DNA of 38,846 nucleotides from Spirochaetaceae bacterium UBA6089 (GCA_002435985.1 DIXD01000061.1:2637-41482), one strand, 5' to 3'. Shown: positions 1-7,738, numbered from the stretch's first letter. Translations and numbers: made by a program. The notes: generated from the letters alone by a model not told the origin.

Positions 1-6
1 TGGAAA

Positions 7-30
7 CGTCGCGAGAAGCGACGAAGTTTT
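7..30 (+). terminator. Terminator-like hairpin before tRNA-Gly
   Basis: A 6-bp stem CGTCGC/GCGACG (7-12 with 18-23) encloses a GAGAA loop and is followed by AAGTTTT. It could end a transcript from a gene left of the window, or be a spacer hairpin in a tRNA operon. Only a short T-run is present, so the call is tentative. Confidence 0.4.
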
Positions 31-35
31 AGAAC

Positions 36-106
36 GCGACCGTCGTATACCGGTATTACCCGAGCTTCCCAAGCTCGTGAAGCGGGTTCGACTCCCGTCG
101 GTCGCT
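36..106 (+). tRNA. tRNA-Gly (anticodon CCC)
   Basis: A cloverleaf can be folded by hand. The acceptor stem GCGACCG (36-42) pairs fully with CGGTCGC (99-105), and T106 is the discriminator base. The anticodon stem is CGAGC/GCTCG (61-65 with 73-77), its loop is TTCCCAA, and the anticodon CCC lies at 68-70. The T arm is GCGGG/CCCGT with loop TTCGACT at 87-93. The D stem is short. CCA is not encoded. It reads GGG glycine codons. An IS remnant and a truncated regulator lie directly downstream, as is common next to tRNA genes used as integration sites. Confidence 0.93.
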
Positions 107-120
107 TACAATCTAAATCT

Positions 121-318
121 TTATTCATACAAGCGCTTAAAGAGCGCCATTTCCATGTGAGATGGCAGAACCCCTGCACATTCCCCCATAGCTCCTACCC
201 CTGCTTAGAATCTATCCGTAAAAGAGAAGCAAATCCGATGCAACAGGTATTCGAAGGAATTGTCTATGTCCTTCGTACCGGGTGCCAGTGGAAAGCCCTA
301 CCGAAAGCACTCTCATGA
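121..318 (+). mobile_element. IS5-family transposase remnant (N-terminal piece)
   Basis: The frame from 121 is open to the TGA at 316-318. From about 208 it encodes residues that end in VFEGIVYVLRTGCQWKALPK (241-306). This stretch resembles the N-terminal DUF4096 segment of IS5-group transposases, typically GIxYxLRTGCxWRxLP. The homology stops abruptly, and no catalytic DDE region or terminal inverted repeats are visible. It is therefore a dead fragment, not an active element. It sits between the tRNA and a truncated HTH-peptidase gene, which suggests the insertion or its loss helped scar this locus. Confidence 0.75.
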
Positions 319-504
319 CGGGGAGAAAAGCTTCCGTCAAGGCACGGCTCAAAACTGTGGCCACTCTAACCGCTTCCTGCGAGCGACTAGGTGACTCTGG
401 TGAAGATCCTTAACCGCTGTGAGCCGACCACGAAGTACTCATTAGATCAAGCAGCGATATCCTCCGTTTGTCTTACTCTCATGTTTGTACGATGCCTTTG
501 TTTT

Positions 505-533
505 GCAAATTGTCAACGCTCCTGACAATTTGC
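505..533. repeat. 10-bp inverted repeat in the gene-free stretch 319-650
   Basis: GCAAATTGTC (505-514) and GACAATTTGC (524-533) are a perfect inverted repeat with a 9-nt spacer. No T-run follows, so it is not a clear rho-independent terminator. It may be an old operator or the end of a mobile element. Apart from this repeat I see no gene in 319-650. The sequence is AT-richer than its surroundings and looks like decayed island DNA. Confidence 0.6.
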
Positions 534-650
534 ACGGATGGCCCCGATCTCATCAGATTTTATGTTGCGAGCACCCTGAAAAATCTTTTGCCTTTAAGTC
601 TATCCAAACACTAAAATTTTGGTAGACAAAACAAGTTTTAAAATGGCCTC

Positions 651-1589
651 ATGATGCCCGACAGTTCTGTACTCATCGCCCTTGCCGAAGCACTCGGCGT
701 CGGAGTGGACTATTTTTTCTCGGAAAGCAGGCTTGTAGTTGAAGGCATCAATTTCAGGAAAAGAGCCTCGCTTAGCAAAAAACGCAAGGACTCACTTCTT
801 GCAAAGGTGAAGGATAGTCTTGAACGGTATATCGAGCTTGAATCGTTTTACCCTGATGCTCCAGTATTCAGCAATCCATTCGAAAGCCGGACTATATCAT
901 GCAAGGAGGATGTCGAGTCTGCTTCCTTTTACTTACGACAGGCATGGGGTGCGGGAGAGGTTGCTCCGGTCGCCCATGTTGTGGACCTGCTTGAGGAACA
1001 CGCCATAAAAGTAATGAAATTCGCGGAAGACGACTCCTTCGACGGGCTCTCAGGGCTTGTCAACGGTAGCCCTTTTATCGTACTGAACGCGAACATGCCC
1101 GCCGACAGGAAGCGCCTCACGGCACTCCATGAACTGGCACACCTCTGCCTCAGCTTCAATCTCTCTTTGAGCGAATCTGAAAAGGAAAAACTCTGTCATT
1201 CCTTTGGCGGAGCCTTCTTGTTACCCAAAAACGTCCTCGAACACGAGCTCGGAACCAAACGTTCCGAAATTTCATTGTTCGAGCTTGCCTCGCTGAAAGA
1301 ACAATATGGCATCTCCATGCAGGCAATCATGCACCGCGCCGTATCCTGCGGCATCATAAGTCACTATGCATACGAGCAATTCAGCATGATGATCAGCACC
1401 AAAGGCTGGCGGAAAGTTGAACCTGTTTCCTACCCTGTACCGGAAGAGCCGCAGCGTTTTAAACAACTCCTTCACAGAGCGCTGTCAGAAAATCTCATCT
1501 CTGTCTCAAAAGCGGCATATCTCGGCGCAATGTCGATTGGCGAGCTGCAACGCGAACAGGCTCTGGAAGATGCGCTTTCTCATTCATGA
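651..1589 (+). CDS. ImmA/IrrE-family metallopeptidase with truncated XRE HTH
   Basis: The protein (312 aa) carries the zinc-peptidase motif HELAH at about residues 160-164, followed by a hydrophobic FGGAFLLP segment. Both are typical of the ImmA/IrrE (M78, DUF955) domain, which cleaves phage- or stress-type repressors. Full-length relatives start with a complete XRE helix-turn-helix. Here the N terminus begins at MMPDSSVLIALAEALGVGVD, which matches only the last third of such an HTH. The codons just upstream (AAT GGC CTC) still read N-G-L as in intact relatives, but a TAA at 639-641 blocks the frame. The DNA-binding half is therefore missing and the gene is probably a 5'-truncated relic. It may still make a free protease from the tandem ATGs at 651. 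I see no Shine-Dalgarno sequence. Confidence 0.75.
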   Translation: MMPDSSVLIALAEALGVGVDYFFSESRLVVEGINFRKRASLSKKRKDSLLAKVKDSLERYIELESFYPDAPVFSNPFESRTISCKEDVESASFYLRQAWGAGEVAPVAHVVDLLEEHAIKVMKFAEDDSFDGLSGLVNGSPFIVLNANMPADRKRLTALHELAHLCLSFNLSLSESEKEKLCHSFGGAFLLPKNVLEHELGTKRSEISLFELASLKEQYGISMQAIMHRAVSCGIISHYAYEQFSMMISTKGWRKVEPVSYPVPEEPQRFKQLLHRALSENLISVSKAAYLGAMSIGELQREQALEDALSHS

Positions 1590-1675
1590 TGCAGAAAAAT
1601 CCCAGACTGCCCGTTGAACAGTGCAATGCCTTGCTTGAAAGAAATTCCGTCTTTTCGATTCATTCCAAATCAAAA

Positions 1676-2938
1676 TCACGACACGACAGGAGCCGTGACA
1701 CTGCCCTCTGGCATAATAATGATGCTCGCATCAGCGCCTTGCTGGGCGCGCGCCATCGCGAGCGCCTCCTGGAGCGTCGCCGCTTTTTTTGCGAAACAGC
1801 TCGCCACAATCTTCTCAGAAAGAGATGTCACCATGATAATGTTTTTCTCGGCTGCAACTTTGGCGAACCCATACGCCTTGTGCCCGCCCATAACAAAATG
1901 AGTCTTAATTTCTTCCATGATCTGTTGGGGTGTCCAGCCTCGATTCATAAAATCCTCAAAAACTTTCTCACCATACCCATCCCGGCACTCAGCGACAAGT
2001 ATGATTGTACCTCCCTTTTTCGTTGCTCGATCCGCGTGATCAAGGGCTTTTTGAGACTGATATAGATTGATATCTCTCGGAAACCCCGATGCTGCGGAAA
2101 CCACGATATCCGCCTGCTTGGCAATTGGGATCATATACATTGCCTCACTGACGTCAACAGCTTTGTACCATGCTTTCTCGAGATCCCCAGCAAAAACTTT
2201 CACGACATTTTCATTATCATCGACGACAACATTGAGAATAAAGTCCACCCCGACTCGACGAGCGGCGTCGATCATTTCGAGACTTACAGGGTTTTCCCTG
2301 ATTGACGGGAGATTGTCCATAAGCTCGACCATTCGAGCATGATTTTTTTCAACAGTTTGCTTTCCGGCAACACCAGGTAGAATCGACTTTCTCCCGCCCG
2401 AAAAGCCCGCAAAGTAATGGGGCATTACGACACCAAGCGTTATAAGGAAATCTGCCTCGTCGACGATCTTGTTGAGCCAGAAATCATACCCGGAGGGGAG
2501 TTTGCCTTTGTAGACAAGCCCGGCCTTGTCGTTCGCGTTGTGCGAAACCACGCGGTAGCGCGCGCAGATATCCGCGCCGTAGACGAGTTCATTCTGCTCG
2601 GGTGTATGCGGGTCATGGATGCCCGTTGCGGTGATCAGCGTCACGTTGGTATCGGGCACACCCGCCTTTTCGATCACTTCCATAAGCGGAGGCATCAAGA
2701 TCGGGTAGGAAGTCGGCCGCGTGATATCGTTGACGACGATGACGAGTTTTTTCGGCGCACGTTCTTTCAGCATCGATTCGAGCGGTGGCGTACCCTCGGG
2801 CGCGGCCAGGCACGCGCGCACCTCATCGATGGCATTTTCAAGCGGTGGTCTGGGATTGGGCATTATAACACCGATAATCTTCGAATCATCGACATCGAAG
2901 GGAAGTCTCCCCTCGCCGAATTTTAAATCAACGTGCAT
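1676..2938 (-). CDS. larA: LarA-like nickel-pincer (lactate racemase family) protein
   Basis: At 420 aa this is close to the length of Lactobacillus LarA, and the known active-site residues fall at near-identical positions. These are D71 and R74 in NDITRPT, H108 in ATGIHDPH, H174 in VVMPHYF, K184 in GGRKSILPG (the lysine that binds the nickel-pincer cofactor) and H200. The protein is probably a cytoplasmic 2-hydroxyacid racemase or epimerase that needs the cofactor made by LarB, LarC and LarE. None of those genes lies in this window. AAGGAG precedes the ATG at 8 nt. The gene lies immediately downstream of decayed tripartite tricarboxylate transporter pieces, so it may be the last intact gene of a former organic-acid locus. 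The substrate need not be lactate, because the family is diverse. Convergent with the ImmA-like gene. Confidence 0.88.
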   Translation of the reverse strand: MHVDLKFGEGRLPFDVDDSKIIGVIMPNPRPPLENAIDEVRACLAAPEGTPPLESMLKERAPKKLVIVVNDITRPTSYPILMPPLMEVIEKAGVPDTNVTLITATGIHDPHTPEQNELVYGADICARYRVVSHNANDKAGLVYKGKLPSGYDFWLNKIVDEADFLITLGVVMPHYFAGFSGGRKSILPGVAGKQTVEKNHARMVELMDNLPSIRENPVSLEMIDAARRVGVDFILNVVVDDNENVVKVFAGDLEKAWYKAVDVSEAMYMIPIAKQADIVVSAASGFPRDINLYQSQKALDHADRATKKGGTIILVAECRDGYGEKVFEDFMNRGWTPQQIMEEIKTHFVMGGHKAYGFAKVAAEKNIIMVTSLSEKIVASCFAKKAATLQEALAMARAQQGADASIIIMPEGSVTAPVVS

Positions 2939-2980
2939 ACTCGAAACTCCTTTGCCTTGGCTCGTTGTGGTTCGATCTTT

Positions 2981-3130
2981 TCAAATCAGGATTCCAGCTG
3001 GCAGCATCACATTGAGCAATTTTTCGAACAGCATGTAGAAGAGGAACACCATGCCCCCCGAAATCGCCAGCGATTCGACAATTGCCCGCAGATCCTTCTT
3101 GGGATGGAATGCGATCAATATCAAAGAAAA
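2981..3130 (-). pseudogene. TctB C-terminal remnant (tripartite tricarboxylate transporter)
   Basis: Reading the minus strand from a TAA at 3131-3133, the frame encodes about 49 residues up to a TGA at 2981-2983. They include HPKKDLRAIVESLAISGG and then FYMLFEKLLNVMLPAGIL. The amphipathic region, the last membrane helix and the V-x-LP-x-G ending are typical of the small TctB subunit. No start codon or N-terminal half is present, so this is a 3' fragment. It lies 40 nt upstream of the larA-like gene and shows that the gene was once downstream of a TTT transporter. Confidence 0.65.
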
Positions 3131-3149
3131 TTATCCACGGTGCTTCCAT

Positions 3150-3218
3150 CGAGACCGCGTTGCCCGAAGCCTCGGTCGCGACAACCCCCTGGGGTTCGCC
3201 GGTTCCGGGGGACCAAAT
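3150..3218 (-). pseudogene. TctA fragment
   Basis: Directly after the in-frame stop at 3219-3221 the minus strand encodes GTGEPQGVVATEASGNAVS. It resembles the conserved TctA loop usually seen as G-x-PEGVAAPEAxNNA in the large membrane subunit of tripartite tricarboxylate transporters. Only about 20 residues survive. The order on the minus strand (regulator piece, TctA piece, TctB piece, larA-like gene) fits one operon that lost internal segments by deletion. The match was made by eye on a short stretch, so confidence is moderate. Confidence 0.55.
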
Positions 3219-3392
3219 TTAAGTGCCGCCCCGGCTCACAAACACTTCGGCCTCATCCAAGTATTTCCGCGCTATGGGTATTGCGGTCTCGAGAAGACCC
3301 TGCTCGACTACTATTTTTTCTCCGTTCGACGAGGAAAGCTGTCTGACGGTCCTTCCGATCCGATCGTCCGGCGCGATAAAAACGATGGACAT
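3219..3392 (-). pseudogene. PrpR_N-type regulator fragment
   Basis: From ATG 3390-3392 the minus strand encodes about 57 aa. They begin MSIVFIAPDDRIGRTVRQL and end EAEVFVSRGGT followed by a stop. This matches the start of the PrpR N-terminal sensory domain, including the characteristic S-R-G-G-T motif, found in sigma54-dependent activators of propionate and organic-acid genes. The rest of PrpR_N, the AAA+ domain and the HTH are absent. The fragment lies next to TctA and TctB pieces, so it was probably the regulator of that transporter. Expression cannot be excluded, but a working regulator is very unlikely. Confidence 0.7.
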
Positions 3393-3517
3393 GCGTAAGG
3401 TATAGCATAGAAAAAGTTTCGACTGTATACCCTGCATACTCTGCATATCCTTGCTCAATCGTTGTCGATGCAATACATTATGTGCGTCGACAGAAGAGTA
3501 TAAGAGGAGGTATCCTT

Positions 3518-3718
3518 ATGATAGGAACAAATGAGCTACTCATTATCGCCTTGGTGATCTTGGTCCTTTTCGGGGCGAGCGCAATACCCAAATTTGCGCG
3601 CTCGCTCGGCCAGGCGAAAAAGGAATTCGACAAGGGAGCCAAAGAGGGTTTTGACGGCAAAGGCGACGAAAAGAAAACCAGTGCTTCTTCGGAAGAGAGC
3701 AAGAAAGACCCCTCCTGA
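3518..3718 (+). CDS. tatA: Sec-independent translocase subunit TatA
   Basis: This is a 66-aa protein with one N-terminal membrane helix (about residues 5-20). The hinge GASAIPKFARSLG is followed by an amphipathic helix and then a charged Ser/Lys/Glu tail, the standard TatA layout. I chose ATG 3518 because AAGAGGAGG lies 8 nt upstream. A longer frame from 3482 would put extra residues before the helix. TatA assembles into the pore that moves folded twin-arginine proteins across the cytoplasmic membrane. It heads a tatA-tatC-tatB cluster with close spacing. Confidence 0.93.
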   Translation: MIGTNELLIIALVILVLFGASAIPKFARSLGQAKKEFDKGAKEGFDGKGDEKKTSASSEESKKDPS

Positions 3719-3727
3719 TCAGTGCAC

Positions 3728-4480
3728 ATGGCGAAGAAAGACCAAAACCCCACAAAGGAAATGACTATCCTCGATCATATTACGGAGTTGAGGAACCGTT
3801 TTCTTGTCTCGCTTCTCTCGTTCGTCGTCTGCGCGATAGTCGCCCTCGTCTTCTACGAGAAGCTGATCTCCCTCTTTATCGTGCAGTTCGATTCGATAGA
3901 GAGCGGCTTAGGCACGACGCTGTTTACACATTCCATCGTCGAAGGATTTTTGGTTCAACTGAAGACAGCTGCGATTTTCGGCCTCATCTTTTCGCTTCCC
4001 GTCCATGTAATCAACATCGTGCAGTTCGTGTTCCCCGGAATCGACCAGAAATACCACAAAACCATTGTCGCCGGACTTCTGATCAGCTTCTTCCTCGCTG
4101 CATTCGGCGCATACCTCGCCTATTTTAGGATCATTCCGTTCTCGATCCGCTTTCTCACCAACCCCGTCTTCATTCCGAATCGTGTGGGGCTCCTGCTCAA
4201 CTATCAGCAGAGCATTAGCTATGTCCTCTCCTTCCTTTTGTGGGCGATCATAACTTTTCAGGCGCCCCTTGTGCTCGAAATTCTACTGGCCCTGAACGTT
4301 CTTAAGCGAAAGGATGTGTTCAAGGCGAGCCGCTTCGTGATCGTGGGCATCGTCGTTCTCGCTGCCGTCATCACCCCTTCCGTGGACCCGGTGAGCCAGC
4401 TCGCCATTGCGGCTCCGCTCGTCGGGCTCTACTTTCTTGCGATTCTTGCGGCGAAGATATTCAAATGGGGGGAAGACTGA
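3728..4480 (+). CDS. tatC: Sec-independent translocase subunit TatC
   Basis: This 250-aa polytopic protein opens with the family motif DHITELRNRF at about residue 16 and shows six hydrophobic segments. TatC binds the twin-arginine signal peptide and, with TatB, forms the receptor complex. The conserved FPGI segment and the short periplasmic loops fit the family. I prefer ATG 3728; a GTG two codons upstream (3722) is also possible. Its TGA overlaps the ATG of the next gene (TGATG), which implies translational coupling. Confidence 0.93.
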   Translation: MAKKDQNPTKEMTILDHITELRNRFLVSLLSFVVCAIVALVFYEKLISLFIVQFDSIESGLGTTLFTHSIVEGFLVQLKTAAIFGLIFSLPVHVINIVQFVFPGIDQKYHKTIVAGLLISFFLAAFGAYLAYFRIIPFSIRFLTNPVFIPNRVGLLLNYQQSISYVLSFLLWAIITFQAPLVLEILLALNVLKRKDVFKASRFVIVGIVVLAAVITPSVDPVSQLAIAAPLVGLYFLAILAAKIFKWGED

Positions 4481-4845
4481 TGTTCGGTATCGGATGGTCG
4501 GAGCTCGCCGTCATTCTCTGTGTCGCCATCATCTTCATTCAGCCCCGCGATCTACCCAAGCTGTTCAGAAGGCTCGGAAAGCTCTACGCGCAGGTGAAGA
4601 AGGCCTATGCCGAGATTACCGCCACAAAGGACCAGTTGGTGAAGGACATTGAGGCCGCAGCAGCTCTTGAGGAAGGGCAGGAAAAGGCTTCTTCCGCCAA
4701 GGTTGGCGAAGCAGGTGTTCCATCCACTGCAGCGCCCGATGCAGACTCGACGGTCACCGCCACCATGGCTGCCGGCGAGACAGGTACAGCCAAAGCCTCG
4801 AACCCAGAAGAGCCCCAAACCGCATCGTCCGCCGCTTCGAAATAA
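4480..4845 (+). CDS. tatB: TatA/B-family subunit, probable TatB
   Basis: This 121-aa protein has one N-terminal membrane helix after MFGIGWSELAVIL and the hinge QPRDLPKLFRRLGKL. A long amphipathic helix and an acidic Ala/Ser/Thr-rich tail follow. The W-S-E-L start and longer tail favour TatB over a second TatA. The start overlaps the tatC stop, and GGGGGGAAGA precedes it. An order with tatB last is less common than tatABC. TatB would work with TatC in signal-peptide recognition. Confidence 0.82.
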   Translation: MFGIGWSELAVILCVAIIFIQPRDLPKLFRRLGKLYAQVKKAYAEITATKDQLVKDIEAAAALEEGQEKASSAKVGEAGVPSTAAPDADSTVTATMAAGETGTAKASNPEEPQTASSAASK

Positions 4846-4891
4846 TAAAATTTTCTCTCGTTTTTAACATCTCTTTTACGCTGAGCGGTCA

Positions 4892-4931
4892 TCATATGCT
4901 CATCCTAATAATCTTAAGGAGGAGCATATGA
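4892..4931 (+). promoter_or_regulatory. Leader hairpin over the alkaline phosphatase start codon
   Basis: TCATATGCTC (4892-4901) pairs perfectly with GAGCATATGA (4922-4931). The right arm contains the ATG at 4928-4930, and the loop of 20 nt contains AAGGAGG. In mRNA the start codon would be buried in a 10-bp stem while the ribosome site is held in the loop. The same palindrome could instead be a DNA operator. Either way it decides access to the downstream gene. Confidence 0.55.
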
Positions 4932-6388
4932 GAATTCGTGCCAGATGTATGACATTGATAATGGCTCTTTTGCTGAGCATCGGTACTGCCTTTGGTCAAG
5001 GTGCCCAAGCCAAGTATGTCTTTCTGTTCATCGGTGACGGTATGGCTCTCGCCCAGGTGAGTGCGGCCGAAATTTATGCCAAATCGCTTGCCGGCAAAGA
5101 ACATGGCTTCAGCAAACTCGGCTTCACCCAATTTCCTGCTCAGGGAATCGCCACCACGTACGACTCCAGCTCTATCATCACCGACTCGGCCTCCGCAATA
5201 ACCGCCATCGCAACGGGCAATAAAACGCTGAGCGGAGTCATCAACATGGATCCCGGCAAAACGAAGAAGTTCAAGACCATCGCCGAGTACGCCAAGGAAC
5301 AGGGGATGAAGGTCGGCGTCGTGACGACTGTTTCCCTCGATCATGCGACTCCGGCAGGCTACTATGCCAAGGTCCCTTCTCGAAATAACTACTACGACAT
5401 CGGTCTGCAGCTCGTCGCCTCGGGCTTCGATTATTTTGCCGGCGGTGGGTTCCTCCAGCCCAAGGGTAAGAATGGCGACCAGCCAGACATCATCGATCTC
5501 GCCAAGAAGAACGGCTACACTTTTGTGAACAGCGTCGATGCCTTTAGAGCCCTCACCCCTTCGGCGGGCAAGGTTCTCGCAATCAATCCTACACTTCAGG
5601 ATTCCATGGCTATGCCCTACGAAATCGACCGCGATTCCAGGGATCTTTCCCTGGTCGACTATGTGTCGAAAGGAATCCAACTCCTCGACAATCCCAAGGG
5701 TTTCTTCTTTGCCATCGAAAGCGGCAAGGTTGACTGGGCTTGCCACGCCAACGACGCGGCTGCGTCGATCCATGACACGCTCGCCTTCGACAGGGCAATC
5801 ATGCGGGCTGTGGAATTTCAGAAAAAGCATCCAACGGAAACCCTCATCATCGTAACGGGCGACCACGAGACGGGCGGCATGAGCATTGGATTTGCAGGGA
5901 CTCAGTACTCCACCTTTTTCGAGAAGGTATCCCTCCAGGAGGGCTCGTATATAGCCTTCAACGACAAGGTCCTTGCGCCCTACAAAAAGCAGCACACCCT
6001 GGCAACAGCCAAGCTCAGCGACCTTCTGCCCACGATCGAAAACTTCTTCGGCATCGACTACGAGAAGTTGGACGATCCTTCCAAAGAAATGCTCCAGAGG
6101 TCCTTTATCCGCTCGATGAAGGGTGAAATAGAGCGAGCGCCACAGGAGAATGTCTATCAGCTCTACGGCGGCTACGAGCCTCTCACCGTCACCCTCACCC
6201 ACCTCGCCAATCAGGCTGCGGGCATTGGGTGGACATCATACGCTCACACCGGTGTGCCTGTTCCGGTGTATGCTCTCGGCGTCAACCAAAACCTCTTTGA
6301 CGGCTATTACGACAACACTGACTTGTTCTACAAGATGGCGTCGACCATGGGAATAAAAGTTCCCGCCGCGACCGTAGCATCAAAATGA
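4928..6388 (+). CDS. Secreted alkaline phosphatase (PhoA family)
   Basis: This 486-aa enzyme of the PF00245 family has a Sec-type signal peptide (residues 1 to about 24, with AFG before the cut). The active site is recognisable: D37 in FIGDGM, nucleophile S87 in TDSASA, D/T in LDHATPAGYY, E/D/H in ESGKVDWACHAND, DH in TGDHETGG, and a late His in AHTGVPVPVY. It should hydrolyse phosphate monoesters in the periplasm with bound zinc and magnesium. It follows the tat genes but has no twin-arginine motif, so it is not an obvious Tat client. AAGGAGG lies 5 nt upstream inside a hairpin. A strong terminator follows, so it is probably expressed alone. No Pho-box was recognised. Confidence 0.93.
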   Translation: MRIRARCMTLIMALLLSIGTAFGQGAQAKYVFLFIGDGMALAQVSAAEIYAKSLAGKEHGFSKLGFTQFPAQGIATTYDSSSIITDSASAITAIATGNKTLSGVINMDPGKTKKFKTIAEYAKEQGMKVGVVTTVSLDHATPAGYYAKVPSRNNYYDIGLQLVASGFDYFAGGGFLQPKGKNGDQPDIIDLAKKNGYTFVNSVDAFRALTPSAGKVLAINPTLQDSMAMPYEIDRDSRDLSLVDYVSKGIQLLDNPKGFFFAIESGKVDWACHANDAAASIHDTLAFDRAIMRAVEFQKKHPTETLIIVTGDHETGGMSIGFAGTQYSTFFEKVSLQEGSYIAFNDKVLAPYKKQHTLATAKLSDLLPTIENFFGIDYEKLDDPSKEMLQRSFIRSMKGEIERAPQENVYQLYGGYEPLTVTLTHLANQAAGIGWTSYAHTGVPVPVYALGVNQNLFDGYYDNTDLFYKMASTMGIKVPAATVASK

Positions 6389-6458
6389 TTCGAGCAACTA
6401 TGGAATCGAGCGTAAAGAGCCTTCGATAAAAACGCCATCCCAATAGGGATGAAATGTG

Positions 6459-6491
6459 AAGTGCCCGGGGTGCGTTGCTCCGGGCACTTTT
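6459..6491 (+). terminator. Rho-independent terminator after alkaline phosphatase
   Basis: AAGTGCCCGG (6459-6468) pairs with CCGGGCACTT (6480-6489), an 11-nt loop separates them, and TT follows. It lies just before the ribosome site of the YibE/F gene, so that gene must have its own promoter or depend on read-through. Confidence 0.8.
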
Positions 6492-6505
6492 ATAAGGAGG
6501 AAATC

Positions 6506-7738
6506 ATGAAACCGTTGCGCACGATGTTCGACTATTTTCGCTCCATCTGGGGAAGACCACGGCGGATAGATGTCGTCTTCACCATTGTCATCCTAGGCCT
6601 TACCATAATCCTAGCGCTTTTACCCACAGGGTATGAGAAAAAGAGCGACAAGGCATTGCGCGTGAAGGTCCTCGTGCTCAGCACTCGCGACAATGAAGTA
6701 CACAATTACGGCGTCGTCATGCAGGGCGAGCAGACCGCCATCGTCCGCGTTCTAGGAGGAGAATTCTCAGGCCAGGAATTCGAGGCTGTCAACATTCTCT
6801 ATGGAAAGCCAGAACTAGACAAAATGTACAGGCCGGGCGACCGCGCCCTTGCGGTCATCGATCTGTCCGAAGACGGAAAGCATCCGGTTGCTGTCACCCT
6901 CACCGACTACTATCGCCTGGACTTGGAATTCAGCCTGATCGCCGTGTTTTTCCTACTTCTCCTTCTCTTCGGTGGATGGACGGGGCTGAAAAGCGGTGTA
7001 TCCTTCGCCTTTTCGGCCATCGCCATATGGAAGCTCTTCATCCCCGCCCTCCTCGCAGGGACTTCTCCCATCGTCGCCAGCCTGAGCACCGTAACGATAC
7101 TTACGGTAGTCATCATCTTCCTTGTTGCCGGTTTTACGAAGACAGGGCTCGCCGCCTTCCTCGGCAGCCTCTTGGGAATAGCCACGAGCGCCATGTTGGC
7201 CCTGCTGGTCTCTGGCCCCTACAAACTGAACGGATCGGTGCGTATCTTCTCCGAAACCCTCAGATTCGGTGGTTATGAACACCTCGACATCACCCAACTA
7301 TTCCTCGCGGGGACTATTTTGGCCTCCTCCGGCGCACTGATGGACCTCGCTATCGACATCTCCGCCGCACTCGAGGAGGTCCACATCAAGAGACCCAACC
7401 TTTCTTTTAAGGCCCTCGCCCTCTCGGGGCTATCGGTGAGCAGGAAGGTCACAAGCACCATGTTCACGACGCTCATCCTCGCATACACCGGTAGCTACAC
7501 CAGCCTCCTCATGGTCTTCATGGCCCAGGGCGTTCCCATGGCGAATTTCTTCAATATCTCGTATGTATCGAGCGAGATTTTCCACACGATGATCGGCACT
7601 TTTGGCCTTCTTTTCATAGCTCCGTTCACGGCGTTGGTCGGCGCGGCGCTCTTTGCAAGAGATAAAATTGCGGCACAGAAATTGCAATTGGTGCAAGCAA
7701 CCGACAATTACAAGGTAAAAGAGCAGTCCTCTCATTAG
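6506..7738 (+). CDS. YibE/F family membrane protein
   Basis: This 410-aa protein has one N-terminal membrane helix (around residues 20-40), an extracytoplasmic region of about 100 residues, and then seven or so hydrophobic helices. The layout and the segments GGWTGLKSG, SFxFS, ALMDLAIDISAALEEV and NPxLSFKALxLSG-like residues match the YibE/F family (PF07907), putative permeases of unsettled substrate. AAGGAGG lies 5 nt before ATG 6506; a longer frame from 6449 would overlap the upstream terminator and is rejected. Its TAG is the left edge of a bidirectional terminator. It appears to be a single-gene unit. Confidence 0.85.
   Translation: MKPLRTMFDYFRSIWGRPRRIDVVFTIVILGLTIILALLPTGYEKKSDKALRVKVLVLSTRDNEVHNYGVVMQGEQTAIVRVLGGEFSGQEFEAVNILYGKPELDKMYRPGDRALAVIDLSEDGKHPVAVTLTDYYRLDLEFSLIAVFFLLLLLFGGWTGLKSGVSFAFSAIAIWKLFIPALLAGTSPIVASLSTVTILTVVIIFLVAGFTKTGLAAFLGSLLGIATSAMLALLVSGPYKLNGSVRIFSETLRFGGYEHLDITQLFLAGTILASSGALMDLAIDISAALEEVHIKRPNLSFKALALSGLSVSRKVTSTMFTTLILAYTGSYTSLLMVFMAQGVPMANFFNISYVSSEIFHTMIGTFGLLFIAPFTALVGAALFARDKIAAQKLQLVQATDNYKVKEQSSH

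Noticed and set aside
319..480. Continuation of the IS5 transposase past the stop
   Set aside because: I tried the other frames and saw no convincing transposase motif, so the remnant is called only up to 318.
4892..6202. Long open frame on the minus strand opposite the alkaline phosphatase gene (436 codons)
   Set aside because: The plus strand encodes an enzyme with all active-site motifs. The opposite frame is open because of strong codon bias and has no recognisable family.
6449..6505. Longer N terminus for the YibE/F protein
   Set aside because: The extra codons run through the terminator hairpin, and AAGGAGG stands in front of the later ATG.
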